Origin: Luidia sarsii
Taxonomy: Eukaryota > Echinodermata > Asteroidea > Paxillosida > Luidiidae
Direction of reading: 5' to 3'
DNA length: 64,000 nucleotides
Assembly (NCBI GenBank): GCA_949987565.1
Contig: OX465110.1
Location: 16,408,394-16,472,393 of the forward strand
Shown: piece after piece, positions 40,001 to 64,000 of the stretch
How the letters are laid out: each line of letters opens with the position of its first letter
Position numbering within the stretch: position 1 is the first letter of the stretch
Made by a program: the position numbers and the translations under genes
The notes under the pieces: model-generated
The model's input: only the letters and a program-made list of their open reading frames with translations
What the model was told of the DNA's origin: nothing
The model's database searches: none

Positions 40001-43000
40001 GAACAGTTTGCAACATTTTTTTGTGCTTCATTTTTTCAGTCAGTCAGGTAGCAGATTGCAACATTTTGGTATTTCATTGAGGAAATAAAGAAACAGTCCT
40101 GTCTGAATGAAAATACACCTTAATTACATGTGCCCAGTTTTTATCATTTACTTTTAAAAATTTATCCTCAAATACAAAAATTGGACGAGAATAAAACTGA
40201 TAAGATTGCATTGGAATTTGTAATCTGAAAATGACTTCAAAGTGATGAGAGCAAATACCAAAGGTGAGTAATTACCTTGAGGAATTATTCTGCTTTTGAC
40301 CGGGTTATTTGCCTTCTTCACAATGTCCTTCAGAAGGCGACGTTCCCTCTCGCCGACAAGACTAACAGCTCTAAGGGGGAAATGGACGTAACAAGCACAA
40401 ATTAAACAGAATTATTAGGACTGACAACTGACGAGGTATGCCCTCCATTCACACGGCCAGTCTAAGGGAACTTGGCTTGGTCTGACTTGTTTGTCAACTA
40501 TAGGTAGGTAATCATTCAACTGGGTCTTCTTCTTCTTCTTGCATATGAGGCAAGCAGCAATTATGTTACGTTCTTTAAGCGCTGCAACCAGCAAAAAGTT
40601 TGTGGGTTTTGGTGAGGTCCACATTCTCTGGTGGGTGGAGGTCTGGGCACTCACTAAGAATAAGCTGCGCAGTTTGTTCAGGCACACTGCATTGACAGGC
40701 CGGAGATGGACGTAGGCCCCAGTGATGCATGGCCTGTGCGTAGACGATTCAAAGACACCCATTCAACTGCAGTGCTACCATGCCGAAATACTCCTCTTTC
40801 GTATGGGTAAAAGTGGGTATGAACAGCACCTAAAGACTCACACTCACTAACATCGCACATGCTCGAAAGAAACAAACACCACTCAGAGGAGAGATTTGTT
40901 CTAAGGGTCAAGCAAGGATAGACTGAGTTGCCCGTCTCTTGAGAGAGTCAAGGCCAGTTACGGACAAAGCGATCCGAAATCACCTTCCACTCTTCCCTGC
41001 CCGGGCTGTCCTGCCGACCCTGTGGACATAGTGCTTCAAGGTGTTGGGCAGCGTGAAGTTGATAATCTGAAAGGAGAGAAGAGAAACGGACTCATAGAGT
41101 TTCGGCCATCCACAACCGAAACTGGGATAGTGAAGGAAAAAAAAAATTCAAGCTAGTTTGAAACAGTGGGTCATTGTAATACATCAGTCCTGATATTAAA
41201 AACAATTCCTCCAGAATTACACTTTAATTTTAGACATGGTCTAACTATGGCACCAAATGTCAATCATTCAATGAATGAATGTTGAGACATCTAGTTACCA
41301 TCTTACCGTTTTCACTCCTTCAATGTCAAGACCTCTAGCTGCCAAGTCTGTGGCCACCAAGATATCAATGTTCTCCTCCTTGAATCGGCGGAGTGCTTCA
41401 AGTCGCTGAAAGGAAATGGAAAAAGGCACAATCTTTAAAATAAATCACATATCTGCTGCTTCATTTGCAACAAAGCACAAACTTAGATTTGACAGATCGC
41501 AAGTAATGCTTTAGCCTTATTCTTTCAAAGCCTGTGCTTCATTTAATAAATTCTGTCCAATTTGCTCCTCTGGGTAGGATGGGGTAACCCAAAGTGACCC
41601 TGCTATCATGCTGTGTAGGGGTAATACAATCAGGTAGGGGGTTTCAGAAAGCCTTAATACGATGCATCATAACTCAACTACCAGGGATGCAAGCGACCGA
41701 CAAAGTCATTTCCTGAAAATCAATGAAGGCCAATAAATTGTGCAACTGCCAGTGAGCGCTTACGCATCTGAGAGATGCGATTGCAAGATTCACGGCAGGG
41801 GTGCCGGCGCCCTTCAGTTTTTAGTGTTTTAACAGATAAAATTGAGCAGTTTAAGATACCAGTTTGACATAAAAAAATCATAATTTTTTTTTTAAAAATC
41901 ACACCATTTCTGGAAGTCTTCCATCCCTGAACTACGATTGAAAATCCATCGCAAGTAGAAATATGCTACCCGGTATGTAGTTTCCTCTGCTTTGCTCATC
42001 ATCTTGCGATTGATCGTAAGTTTCGATAGGTTTGACCACAGGTTATTTTGGGGTTGACCTGGGCAAGCTAATCAACCTCACAAAAACTGGTGGGAATCGT
42101 GTTCTGAAAATAAAGCTCAACAAGGACTGCTGGAGGGAGGGAGCCAAATTCAAAAGTGGTTAAGACAGCACCAAAGCTCTACATTCAGGATGAAAAAAAA
42201 ACTGCCTAGTCTCACCTGGGCCTGAGACAGGTTGCCGTGGAGTTCGCCCACATTCAATCCAAACAGACCCAGGATAATGTGCAGACGATGTGCCTGCACC
42301 TTGGTCTGTACAAACATGATGCAGTGATCATGGAATGTCCGACTACACAGCGCTGCAAAGAAAGAATTGGGAAAAAACACATCAGTTAGCCCAATAGTGT
42401 ATATCAAAAGCAACGAGACCATCGTCGTCAAGGCTGGGGTTTGGGACCGAATGTTTCTCTTTAATACCAACCCGCAACAATGGCCTCTCTGTCGGCCTCC
42501 CGGTTGGGACGGACGCGGATGAACTCTTGGCGAAGATTGTAGGCCACATCGGTGTTCTCATTCACAAAGAGCCTGACTGGATTCCGCAGCGAAACGGACA
42601 CCAGGTCTTTCACCTTAAGAAGAAACAAAAGTATTTTCTCTCAGCTCAGCTTTCGGAGACTGGCAGCAGAGGAGGTTGGAAAGTGTTTTTGAGGGGAGTG
42701 TTGGGAAAGGATTTAGGGTCCTCTGTACCTCATCTGTCATGGTGGCCGAGAACAGCATTGTCTGTCTACTGTGGGAACACAGCCTGATGATCTCTTTCAT
42801 CTGTTCAGCGAAGAACTCGTCCAACATTCTAATTTAAAAAAAAAAAAGTAGAAAAGAAGATTTTGCAGAGACAATGGAAAACTTCACCAATTATCAGCGT
42901 ATCATGTCACCATCAATGCATCATAAATTTTTCTGAAATCTTGAGATTGGGAACACTTTTCAGCAACTTACCTGTCAGCTTCATCGAGAATAAGAATCTC

Positions 43001-46000
43001 CACATCTTTGAGGTCAAATGTCGGTGCATTATGCAAGTGATCGATCAGACGACCTGGCGTTGCTATGACGATGTCAGGGCCTTTCCTCAGAGCAGCCTCC
43101 TGCAGTTTCACATCCAGGCCACCTTAAGAAAAAACCAAACAAAACTGAGTCAAGAATTCGAACCTGAAACCTGCAGTTCAGCAATCAGTAACTAGTACTG
43201 TCCTCCAAATCGGTGGTAGATTTCACCAAACTCATCATTGCTTATGATTGCTTACGATGAGTGATGCACAGAAACCATATGGCTATCACAACTTACCCAT
43301 AGTAGGTTGAGTTACAATGCACCCTAAGGCTTTGTGAAATCCAGCCCTAAGCTCTTAAAGCCCTATCATTCACAATAGACCAATTTTTGGTGCATCCAAA
43401 TAATGTATTGATATGTGCTGGTGTAAAACAAGATCTTTCTTCACTTGAATCTCAACCTAGATTGAGAGAACTGTAGAGAGTTTTGCATCTTACCGAGTGC
43501 CGTTGGGTTTAATGATACAAACACTGCTGCTAGCCTGCAGCAAAACATACTGCCACTAGCAGCACAAAAATGGTACTTGGGACACCTACCGACGGCTAGG
43601 CAGCAGTCCACACTGCTGAACTGTGCCAGTTCCCTGGTAACCGTGTGCACCTGCACACCAAGCTCCCTGGTGGGCACCAGCACCAAGACCCGGGTCACCG
43701 TCATGGTCTGCTTTGGTTTGTACAGCAGTCGCTCCAGCACTGGTAACATGAAGGCTGCAGTCTTACCTGCATTCACAAGAAGACATGGGGGACAATGAGA
43801 ATACCGTTGATTTGTTAACATCTACACAGTGATGCCACTGTCTTGTCAATCATCGTGACGTTGACTTACCGGTCCCGGTTGCTGAGCATGCGCAGATGTC
43901 CTTCCCAAGCAGGGCCATGGGTATAGTCTGGGCTTGGATGGGTGTAGGTTTGACAAAGTTCATCGCACTGACAGCCTAGACGAAACACAAACGTGTAGAA
44001 AATGAAAATATCATGACACCACAAACTTATTACAAACTATAAAAACAACAAATATCTAAATGAGAGAATTGATAATGGGATGCAAGTTCTTTTGAAGCAT
44101 GGGTTTCAACCTCAAAGCAACAAGTTTACAGAAATGTCTAATTTCAATAGTGATCCCAAACTGAAATTAGGTTACACAACTAAAAAGCTAAAACACATTT
44201 CCATTACTGTCAAGTGTCTAGACACCTGTTACTTGCAGGTTTCGTTTTCGCTTTTACAGTTAGATGATGTCATGATGCATTTGAATCTCAAAAGTTAGTG
44301 GGCCAGACGTTTCGGTCCTAGCAGGACTTTTCTCAAAGACTTTGCCTTTGAGAAAGGTCCTGCTAGGATCGAAACGTCAGGCCCTTTAACTTTTGAGATT
44401 GATGTATTGCAGGTCAGTTTAGCCAGTGAGCAGTTTGAATTTTTTTTTTTATTTCACTTCATGATGTATTTGATGAGTCTGATGGTGACTTCAGCTTTTT
44501 TTCTTCTAACCTTTAAGAGTGGTCTGGACAGGTTTATATCTTGGAAGCTACTGTAGCCTGTCAGGTCTGGAGCTTGCTCAAAAAACCTAGCCTTCTTAGT
44601 CTCCTCATCTTCGGAATCATCCGAATCATCTGTTGAAAAATAGTGAACAAAATGTTACAAACATAAATTCCGTTATTTTATTAGTATTACTACTGTTCAT
44701 CAGGATTTAAATTTTTATGTACAGCGCAAATGAATTTAATAACAATAATTAATGAAGAAGTGATATACAAAAATGTTGAAAACTGCTTACTGACTAGAAT
44801 TACCAAAATGCAAATCTTAAAATTTAGTGGGCCTGACGTTTCGATCCTAGCAGGACCTTTCTCAGGACCTTTCTTTTGAGAAACGTCCTGCTAGGAGTGA
44901 TACGTCAGGCCCACTAAATTTTAAGAATAATAATTAATGATAAACAGAGTATAGAACAGTGCAGTTTTTCTTGTCTAGCTTTTTCGTGACACTTACCTTT
45001 TTGTTTGCGTTTCAGTCGCTTCTCACTAGTTGAGTTGACTTTAATCTGATCCCATTTCATGTCTTCGATTTCATTGTCCTCCTCATCCTCACCGTCTGCA
45101 TCCTCCTCGTCATCCGCATCACCTGCCTCACCATGGTTACCGTCCACCCTCTCATCTCCTGCATCAGCACCTTCCTCTTTGTCTTCTCCTGACACCTCCG
45201 CTTCCTTCTTCTAGTCACGGAAAAATCGCACCATTGAGTAAAATATCAAATTTCAAATGATTATTGATAAGCAATCAATGTGTCGTCTCCCTTTCTTCCA
45301 GGCTAGTCTACCTCCAGCTACAGGAAATGGTTGATTAATGCATTTCAACTCTGCCTTTGAGAAAGGTCCTGCTAGGATCGAAACGTCAGGCCTACTAAAT
45401 GTTGACATTTCAACCTGGGTTAATTAAATCATCTTGATTGTTATATAATTAAATACCTTTAGTTTCGGTAGTTTTCTAAATGTCCAATATTATTAACTTT
45501 TTAATAATTTTGTATTAATATCTTATTATAATTATATCACTCTGCCTTTGAGAAAGGTCCTGCTAGTGCTAGGATCGAAACGTCAGGCCCACTAAATTTT
45601 GAGATTGTAATTATATTACTTACAATTTGGCTTACCTAGTGTTAACAATACAATGTAGTTCTTATCATTATTTATACAATGATGAATGAACAGTTAATGA
45701 ATAATGAACTTCATTGTCATTTTAATTAAATTAATATCAATAATTCAGCTCTTATTATTAATTTAAGTGTATCATTATGACATTATCAAGGAAAATGATG
45801 GAAGTTCAGCATTAGTATCAGAAAAAACCTTACTTTTCTCTTTTCATTTCGAATCTTGGCAATTTTCTGTTCCAGCGACGTGTTTGTCTCAAGGCGCGTG
45901 TGACCTCGCGGCTTCAGTGTCTTCATCAGGTTTGGTGTCCACAGATTATCCTCATCAAAGGCTCGCTCTGAGAACAGGAACTCGTTGGAGAAGTCTTCCT

Positions 46001-46364
46001 GGCCTTTCTTCTGTCTCTTGAACTTGGAGAGCTTCTTTGGTTTGACAGCCTGGGGTGATAACGAAAACCACTGACAGAATAAGAATAGACAGAATGCGCA
46101 TGCAGTCCATATTGTGTCGGAAATAAACGTATTAACTCTTGAGACTATGCATCGAACACGCCACGTGCGTTACGCAAGTTCGGACGGCATAACTACAGAC
46201 TATAGCTGGCTAAATGGATTTCCTGGAACTACCCCTACATTGTTTCTTGTATCATCAAAACAATAATTTGGCTTTACCTCCTCATCACTACTCGTGTCTT
46301 CCGAAGCAACGGCTATTTCTTCATCATCTTGAATGGTACCGATGAAGTCACCGGGCAGCGCCAT
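37063..46364 (-). CDS. DDX27: DDX27 (yeast Drs1) DEAD-box RNA helicase (18 coding exons)
   Basis: Exons in transcript order: 46364-46278, 46049-45834, 45210-44997, 44629-44511, 43975-43870, 43766-43590, 43122-42972, 42828-42729, 42613-42472, 42352-42216, 41405-41307, 41066-40984, 40370-40276, 39711-39505, 39133-39048, 38808-38691, 38234-38120 and 37174-37063. Total 2364 nt, 787 aa; human has about 796. Visible motifs: Walker A ATGTGKT (residues 244-250, split by an intron), PTREL, ATPGR, DEAD (353-356), SAT (384-386), ARGLD and HRVGRTAR (531-538). An acidic N-terminal tract (exon 3) and a Lys/Arg-rich tail ending FNKRRK are typical. DDX27 acts in the nucleolus in 60S subunit and 47S rRNA processing with the PeBoW complex. 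The ATG was chosen for [16 protein letters not shown], matching the human LIGTIGEDDE segment. It shares a promoter region with ITFG1. Confidence 0.95.
37594..37958. mobile_element. TTAA MITE family 1 copy in DDX27 intron 17
   Basis: Left TTAAAGGCCCTATACAACAT; right ATGTTGTATTGGGCATCTAA with a decayed border. The interior matches 7116-7475 along its length. Confidence 0.78.
38943..39022 (+). mobile_element. Retroposon tail fragment in DDX27 intron 15
   Basis: AAAATTTTGAGATTTGTATT through GCAGTTTGCAACATTTTTGT is the family 3' tail without the core, consistent with 5' truncation. Confidence 0.7.
39762..40062. mobile_element. Cluster of diverged retroposon cores in DDX27 intron 13
   Basis: Three core copies in both orientations (39765-39807, 39840-39893, 39915-39975) precede a tail ending GCAACATTTT near 40018 and again near 40060. 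Divergence suggests older insertions than the TSD-bearing copies. Confidence 0.65.
41640..42037. mobile_element. TIR element (TTTCACAAAGCC family), diverged copy
   Basis: Left TTTCAGAAAGCCTTAATACG and right CGTAAGTTTCGATAGGTTTG resemble the ends of 17915-18075. The interior is longer, possibly with a nested insertion. Confidence 0.5.
43217..43352. mobile_element. TIR element (TTTCACAAAGCC family), copy in DDX27 intron 6
   Basis: GATTTCACCAAACTCATC at the left and AGGCTTTGTGAAATCC at the right. The interior resembles 17915-18075 in reverse (TACGATGAGTGATGCACAG). Confidence 0.65.
44286..44438 (+). mobile_element. Palindromic retroposon copy in DDX27 intron 4
   Basis: The inverted arm (44291-44338) and forward arm (44343-44400) meet at CAAAGACTTTG, followed by the tail AGCCAGTGAGCAGTTTG. 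I did not find a clear TSD. Confidence 0.78.
44756..44928 (-). mobile_element. Palindromic retroposon with 12 bp TSD in DDX27 intron 3
   Basis: AATAATTAATGA at 44744-44755 is repeated at 44929-44940. The tail is at the left (TGATATACAAAAATGTTG), then two inverted cores. Confidence 0.87.
45349..45405 (+). mobile_element. Retroposon core fragment in DDX27 intron 2
   Basis: CTCTGCCTTTGAGAAAGG to AGGCCTACTAAATG, no tail. It lies 140 bp from a second core copy. Confidence 0.75.
45541..45605 (+). mobile_element. Retroposon core fragment with 6 bp duplication
   Basis: Same core as 45349 but with an internal duplication (GCTAGTGCTAG) in the hairpin loop, ending ATTTTGAGATT. Confidence 0.75.
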
Positions 46365-46542
46365 CTTGAATAATCAGGCTATTTAACAGTGGTACTGCGC
46401 AGCCGCATAAGTTTTGTATGGTATCCATCTCTTTCCTATAGGGTTGTAGTGAGTAATACGAACACATTAGAAGTTACCAGATTAGTGAAAATGTTATGAT
46501 GATGACATTGATGGAGATGAGATGAAGTGCAAGTAGTACAAA
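46365..46542. promoter_or_regulatory. Shared divergent promoter of DDX27 and ITFG1
   Basis: Only 178 bp separate the two divergent ATGs, so both 5' UTRs and the core promoter must lie within this interval or inside the genes. It has no TATA box and includes TGCGCAGCCGC (about 46397), an NRF1-like half-site common in bidirectional housekeeping promoters. ATG-rich repeats (46494-46530) lie on the ITFG1 side. Confidence 0.75.
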
Positions 46543-60677
<14,135 letters not shown>

Positions 60678-61506
60678 TGACCCTTGACCTTACCAAAGAC
60701 CCCTCCCCTACCATCATATTATCTACCCTTCTGTCCGGACGTCCTTGGACTTCAACCATTCCTTATAGATCATTTTCTCTGTATAATTTTGCCTCTAAAG
60801 TCGATAATGTTTTTTTTTTCATGTATTATATTTATGTTGATATTGTGGGGTCATCGTGGATTTGCCATGCGCGTTAACTCCAGACGTAAATAAGCAAACA
60901 TCTTTTCAAAAGTGACTAAACAGATGAAATACTAATTAATGAATAATATTGATGTTGACAAAATAATGTCGCAGGCTAATTCAAAGGTAACTTAAAATGC
61001 CATAGCATAACTTGTATTTGGGTGTCGGAATGAACATATATCAATATTCATAGCATGATTATATAAATTAAATATTTATTGAGGGACTAGATATAAAGGT
61101 GATTAAAATTTTGACTTGGAAGGCTCTAGGCCTATAGGCCCTTACTCTGAGGAAACATTAATTTATTAAAATCTTTCTAAACAGGACACGGCGTTACAAT
61201 GTCTGTGAATGCAGGTCAAATCTACGGCCTAATAGGGCAACTACCCCACTTCTTCACTTTATTTTTTAAAAATTGGAGTATGAAAACGAGTGGTAATTTG
61301 CTCCTCCGCCATTGTGGGGTTGGTTGATTATTGTGGATTACAATCTTACCCGCCTTGCATGTTTTGCCATTCCGCCTATTGTGCTATATACAGTATAGTA
61401 GGCGCTAGGCAAAGTAGTTGGCCTACGCCTTTACTAACTGCGCGCCATATCGTAGGCCTACGCGCTATTTTGATTTTGGCCAATCACGAGCCAATAATTA
61501 AAAGGA

Positions 61507-61537
61507 GCGCGTCATCTTCCCCGCTGGGATGACGCGC
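61507..61537. promoter_or_regulatory. CpG-rich inverted repeat with TGACG half-sites
   Basis: GCGCGTCATC (61507-61516) and GATGACGCGC (61528-61537) form 10 bp arms around 11 bp. TGACG resembles ATF/CREB half-sites, and two CCAAT boxes lie just upstream. It may be a promoter or enhancer of an unseen transcript. Confidence 0.3.
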
Positions 61538-61585
61538 GCGTGATGTCAGAGGGAGCCACCATAGTGTATTTCTATTTACTTTGTA

Positions 61586-61867
61586 ATGAGGAAACTAGCA
61601 TTGCAATGCCTGGGTTTTAGCCTAGGGAGGGAACTTGCCAGTTTGATTTTTTTTCTTCTGGTACATGTATATTTAAAAATGCATGTGGCTTTATATTGTG
61701 GCACGTACATGCATTTACCAGGTGAAATGAAGCTATTTCTTGCTTATTCTGAGCACACTGTACAAAATGTACGTGCATGTTCTGCATCTTTTGCGCTGTT
61801 TTCCAACCTTGTAAAACATAACTTATTCGGGAACAGGCTGTTCGAAATAAAGATATCCCGTTCATGA
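61586..61867 (+). other. Weak candidate: 93-codon ORF downstream of a CCAAT-containing patch
   Basis: An ATG-started frame of 93 codons follows a CpG patch with CCAAT at about 61480 and 61491 and an ATTAAAAG element. AATAAA at 61846 falls inside the frame. The predicted protein is Leu/Phe-rich and I recognise no family. It may simply be ITFG1 3' UTR; coding status is doubtful. Confidence 0.12.
61846..61851 (+). terminator. Candidate poly(A) signal AATAAA for ITFG1
   Basis: It is the first canonical plus-strand AATAAA after the ITFG1 stop (about 1.17 kb). ATTAAA at about 61098 is an alternative. Confidence 0.35.
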
Positions 61868-63040
61868 AATTCTAAAGACTTGTCTCATTTTTTGTTAGTA
61901 GTTATATAGAAGTAAATAGCCCTTTTCACACTACAGGGCGAATCCCCGTGGATCAATTATTTACCCCACCAACACGGCAACACCCCCGCAACCATTCACA
62001 CTGGACCTATTTGGAAACTTCCGGGGACCCTACTTCCCCGTGAAAAAATCGTAAAACCCCAGGGTTTTCTCCCTCTACCCTACCCCCCTAGCAGGGGTAA
62101 AAATCCCCGGGGAAAAGTTTATACCCGGGATTTCTTCGTGTGAATAGCCCAACCGAAATCCCCGGGAATTTCGTCTTGTGTGAAAGCCTCCCCTGTTGTT
62201 GGATGAGAGCTCTATAAAATTAATAAACCCTTCTAACCCGCCACCCCTATCAGTAAAGTGGACTATCCCATACTCGAGTCCTCTTCAAAGGGCGCCACGC
62301 ATCAGACAGAATGTGAGTTGTGACGCCATATTGCAATTTTACGAACAAACTCAACGTACGTTGTGGCTATTTCACTTCAGGTTCGTACATTATTTGATTC
62401 TTTTCACGCTAAGCTATAAAATTAATCAATTAAAATTCCCTTTGTGTGGGGAATAATGACAGAAACATTAAGTGTTCTTTATATGTTAATTTGTGGCCTC
62501 AGGCGGCCTAAATTCCGACGCCCTTTGCCACTTTATTGCAATTCAATGTTGGCCCGTTTGGTTTGGGCGAAGGTTTCCCCCCGGCATTGAGTCTAGTTAG
62601 CAAATGGGGGTGCCTAGCCCGTCTTTCCCGTCGACGCATCGCCCAACTTGGAGAGCTAACGTTAATTTTTACCATTCAATGTGTTGTGTATTGGCACCCA
62701 GACTCAATTTCAACTTGGCCGGCAATTTTTGGTTTTCGAAGCAACACTTCAATTAAATGAAATTAACATTAAGGTATAGAATCCGTGCACATTGTAATGT
62801 TATTGTTAGTAAAGTTATACTTCAAATGCTTTGCCAAAAGTTAAACTGCTGTAAATACTAAATATTGTAAAAGTAAAACTCAAAACAAAAACTTATCATC
62901 TAACCCAATTCATCGGGGTCATCGTGGTTAATGCATTTTTTTCCATAATTATGACGAAGAAAATGAGAGCAAGGCTTACAAAAAGTTACACTGTAACTTA
63001 CAGTTTGATAAATACTTTTTGAAAAGTTAAATATTAATTC

Positions 63041-63090
63041 AACTCCTGAAGACGAGCAGAGTACATGTACACTGTTCGAAACGTCGAGTT
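63041..63090 (+). ncRNA. Hammerhead-like ribozyme motif (type I layout)
   Basis: Outer stem AACTC (63041) pairs with GAGTT (63086-63090). CTGAAGA at 63046-63052 is an exact CUGANGA core. GAGCAG (63054-63059) pairs with CTGTTC (63072-63077) across a 12-nt loop that is itself a TACATGTA palindrome. GAAAC and GTC follow immediately (63078-63085). One extra C (63053) precedes the second stem, and stem III is reduced to two pairs with no loop, as in Penelope-like-element hammerheads. Activity is unknown. Confidence 0.45.
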
Positions 63091-63439
63091 CCCCCCGGTT
63101 CTTCTCAGAACCACACTTACTCACAAAAGAGAATTTACATGGTGTCACCGCAAACTTAATTATCCTGAATATTAATTGACATTAATAAACAAATTACAAA
63201 TGCTTTTCCCCCTCGAGTTTTGGTATAAAGATGAACTACGCATGATATTTACATGTAAGCTAACAATTCTATAATTAAACTTTAAGGCACAAACATTTTA
63301 TTTTTAGAGCTATATAGTAGTCCCACTTACTGGGCCGCTAGGATCTCCCCTTAGACGAGTTTTGAGATTATCTGTCGCACTAGCTAGTATAGACTAGAGC
63401 TATAGAGGGTCTGATATTTCAATTCTTGCAGGATCTTTC

Positions 63440-63622
63440 TCAAATGCTGAGTTGCTGTTGGTTCCCTTTTTCAGATTGTTTGAGTTTTTCCTCTTGAAGT
63501 TTTAAAAGAGATCTTTCCATCTTGAAGACAGCCACCATGGACCAAGATTCATCAGGTAATGAGGTTTTTGAGATGAGAGCAATGGTTTCATCCCTAGATT
63601 CTTGCTCGATAGCTTTACCACG
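63440..63622 (-). other. Open frame with coiled-coil-like peptide next to a retroposon remnant
   Basis: On the minus strand 60 codons run from an upstream stop to TGA. The peptide is charged and heptad-like (MERSLLKLQEEKLKQ), and the frame stops inside a decayed copy of the hammerhead-like repeat (63405-63445). It may be the C-terminal remnant of a mobile-element ORF. No splice sites or family match were seen. Confidence 0.2.
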
Positions 63623-64000
63623 TTACAAAACAAAAAAATAGTTCTGCTTCCGCGGTTACCGGACCGACCCTATTTCTAGCCTGTGACCCTAAATTTTCTA
63701 TTGGGATATAATGATGATAAAAATCAATGAGTAATTTGACCACAAGCAGATGCCTCCATATGATTGTAGACAAAAAAAATTGGCCCCCAAAAAGAATTGG
63801 CCAAAGACCTACCTACATACCCTATTTTGAAATGCCATGTAATCAGAAGCAGAACTGATTTTTGTTTTGCCTAAGACTAAGAGATTTTGTCATCAACAGA
63901 TTTTGTAAATTTGGAAAAAAAGCAGGGGGGAGGGGGAAAGGGGGGGGGTTGGACGATGTGATCCCTGGAAATATATGACAAATTGAAAAAGTTCCCAGTA

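Larger units (their letters stand above)
60678..64000. other. 3' flank of ITFG1: no convincing gene
   Basis: ITFG1 poly(A) candidates are ATTAAA at about 61098 and AATAAA at 61846-61851. A CpG-rich patch with two CCAAT boxes and an inverted repeat lies at 61440-61560. 61915-62190 is rich in CCCC/GGGG inverted segments. 63041-63090 is hammerhead-like, and 63322-63375 is half of the foldback element complete at 47451. The remainder is AT-rich without coding support. Confidence 0.5.

Noticed and set aside
63538..63642. Plus-strand start with a perfect GCCACCATGG context
   Set aside because: Only 34 codons before a stop, no recognisable peptide; a first coding exon ending at GTAATG (63556) is possible but cannot be supported from this window.

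Overview
This is a window of animal genomic DNA: intron-rich genes with GT-AG splice sites, long AT-rich introns and a high load of short interspersed and inverted repeats. A marine invertebrate deuterostome, probably an echinoderm, fits best. The supports are gene families recognisable from human orthologues, TACATG-type simple repeats throughout, and Glu81 in the histone H3, which I recall from sea-urchin H3. The species assignment is inference.

Layout. 1-23940 (+) is an RREB1-like zinc-finger gene: a 40-nt first coding exon encoding MSRRKQAIP, a 15.7 kb intron, then two large coding exons. It converges on a ZNF341 orthologue (35553 to 29282, minus, 8 coding exons, 801 aa). A DDX27 RNA helicase gene follows (46364 to 37063, minus, 18 coding exons, 787 aa). 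Its start lies 178 bp from the start of the divergent ITFG1 gene (46543 to 60677, plus, 16 coding exons, 628 aa), so the two share a promoter region. A complete one-intron histone H3 variant gene (59556 to 58597, minus) sits inside the 3.1 kb intron 14 of ITFG1, with its own TATA box, CCAAT boxes and poly(A) signal. 60678-64000 is 3' flank with no convincing gene. All exon models were built by hand; every set joins in frame, with phases agreeing at each junction.

Functions. RREB1 and ZNF341 are nuclear C2H2 factors, DDX27 is a nucleolar ribosome-biogenesis helicase, ITFG1 is a type I membrane protein with FG-GAP motifs, and H3 is chromatin. Nothing suggests one shared pathway; the layout looks like ordinary animal gene order with one shared promoter and one nested gene.

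The most interesting unexplained signal is a dispersed retroposon family present in about twenty pieces. Several copies are palindromes of about 140-175 bp with one 3' tail and 9-13 bp target-site duplications. One copy is only 28 bp of tail, still flanked by a 10 bp duplication. Its core folds like a minimal type I hammerhead ribozyme with a C3-G8 to U3-A8 exchange. One long copy (36090-36440) carries a tRNA-like head, so the family appears to be a SINE. A separate hammerhead-like motif with an exact CUGANGA core lies at 63041-63090. Several TTAA-flanked MITE families and a 101 bp foldback with a 9 bp duplication are also present.
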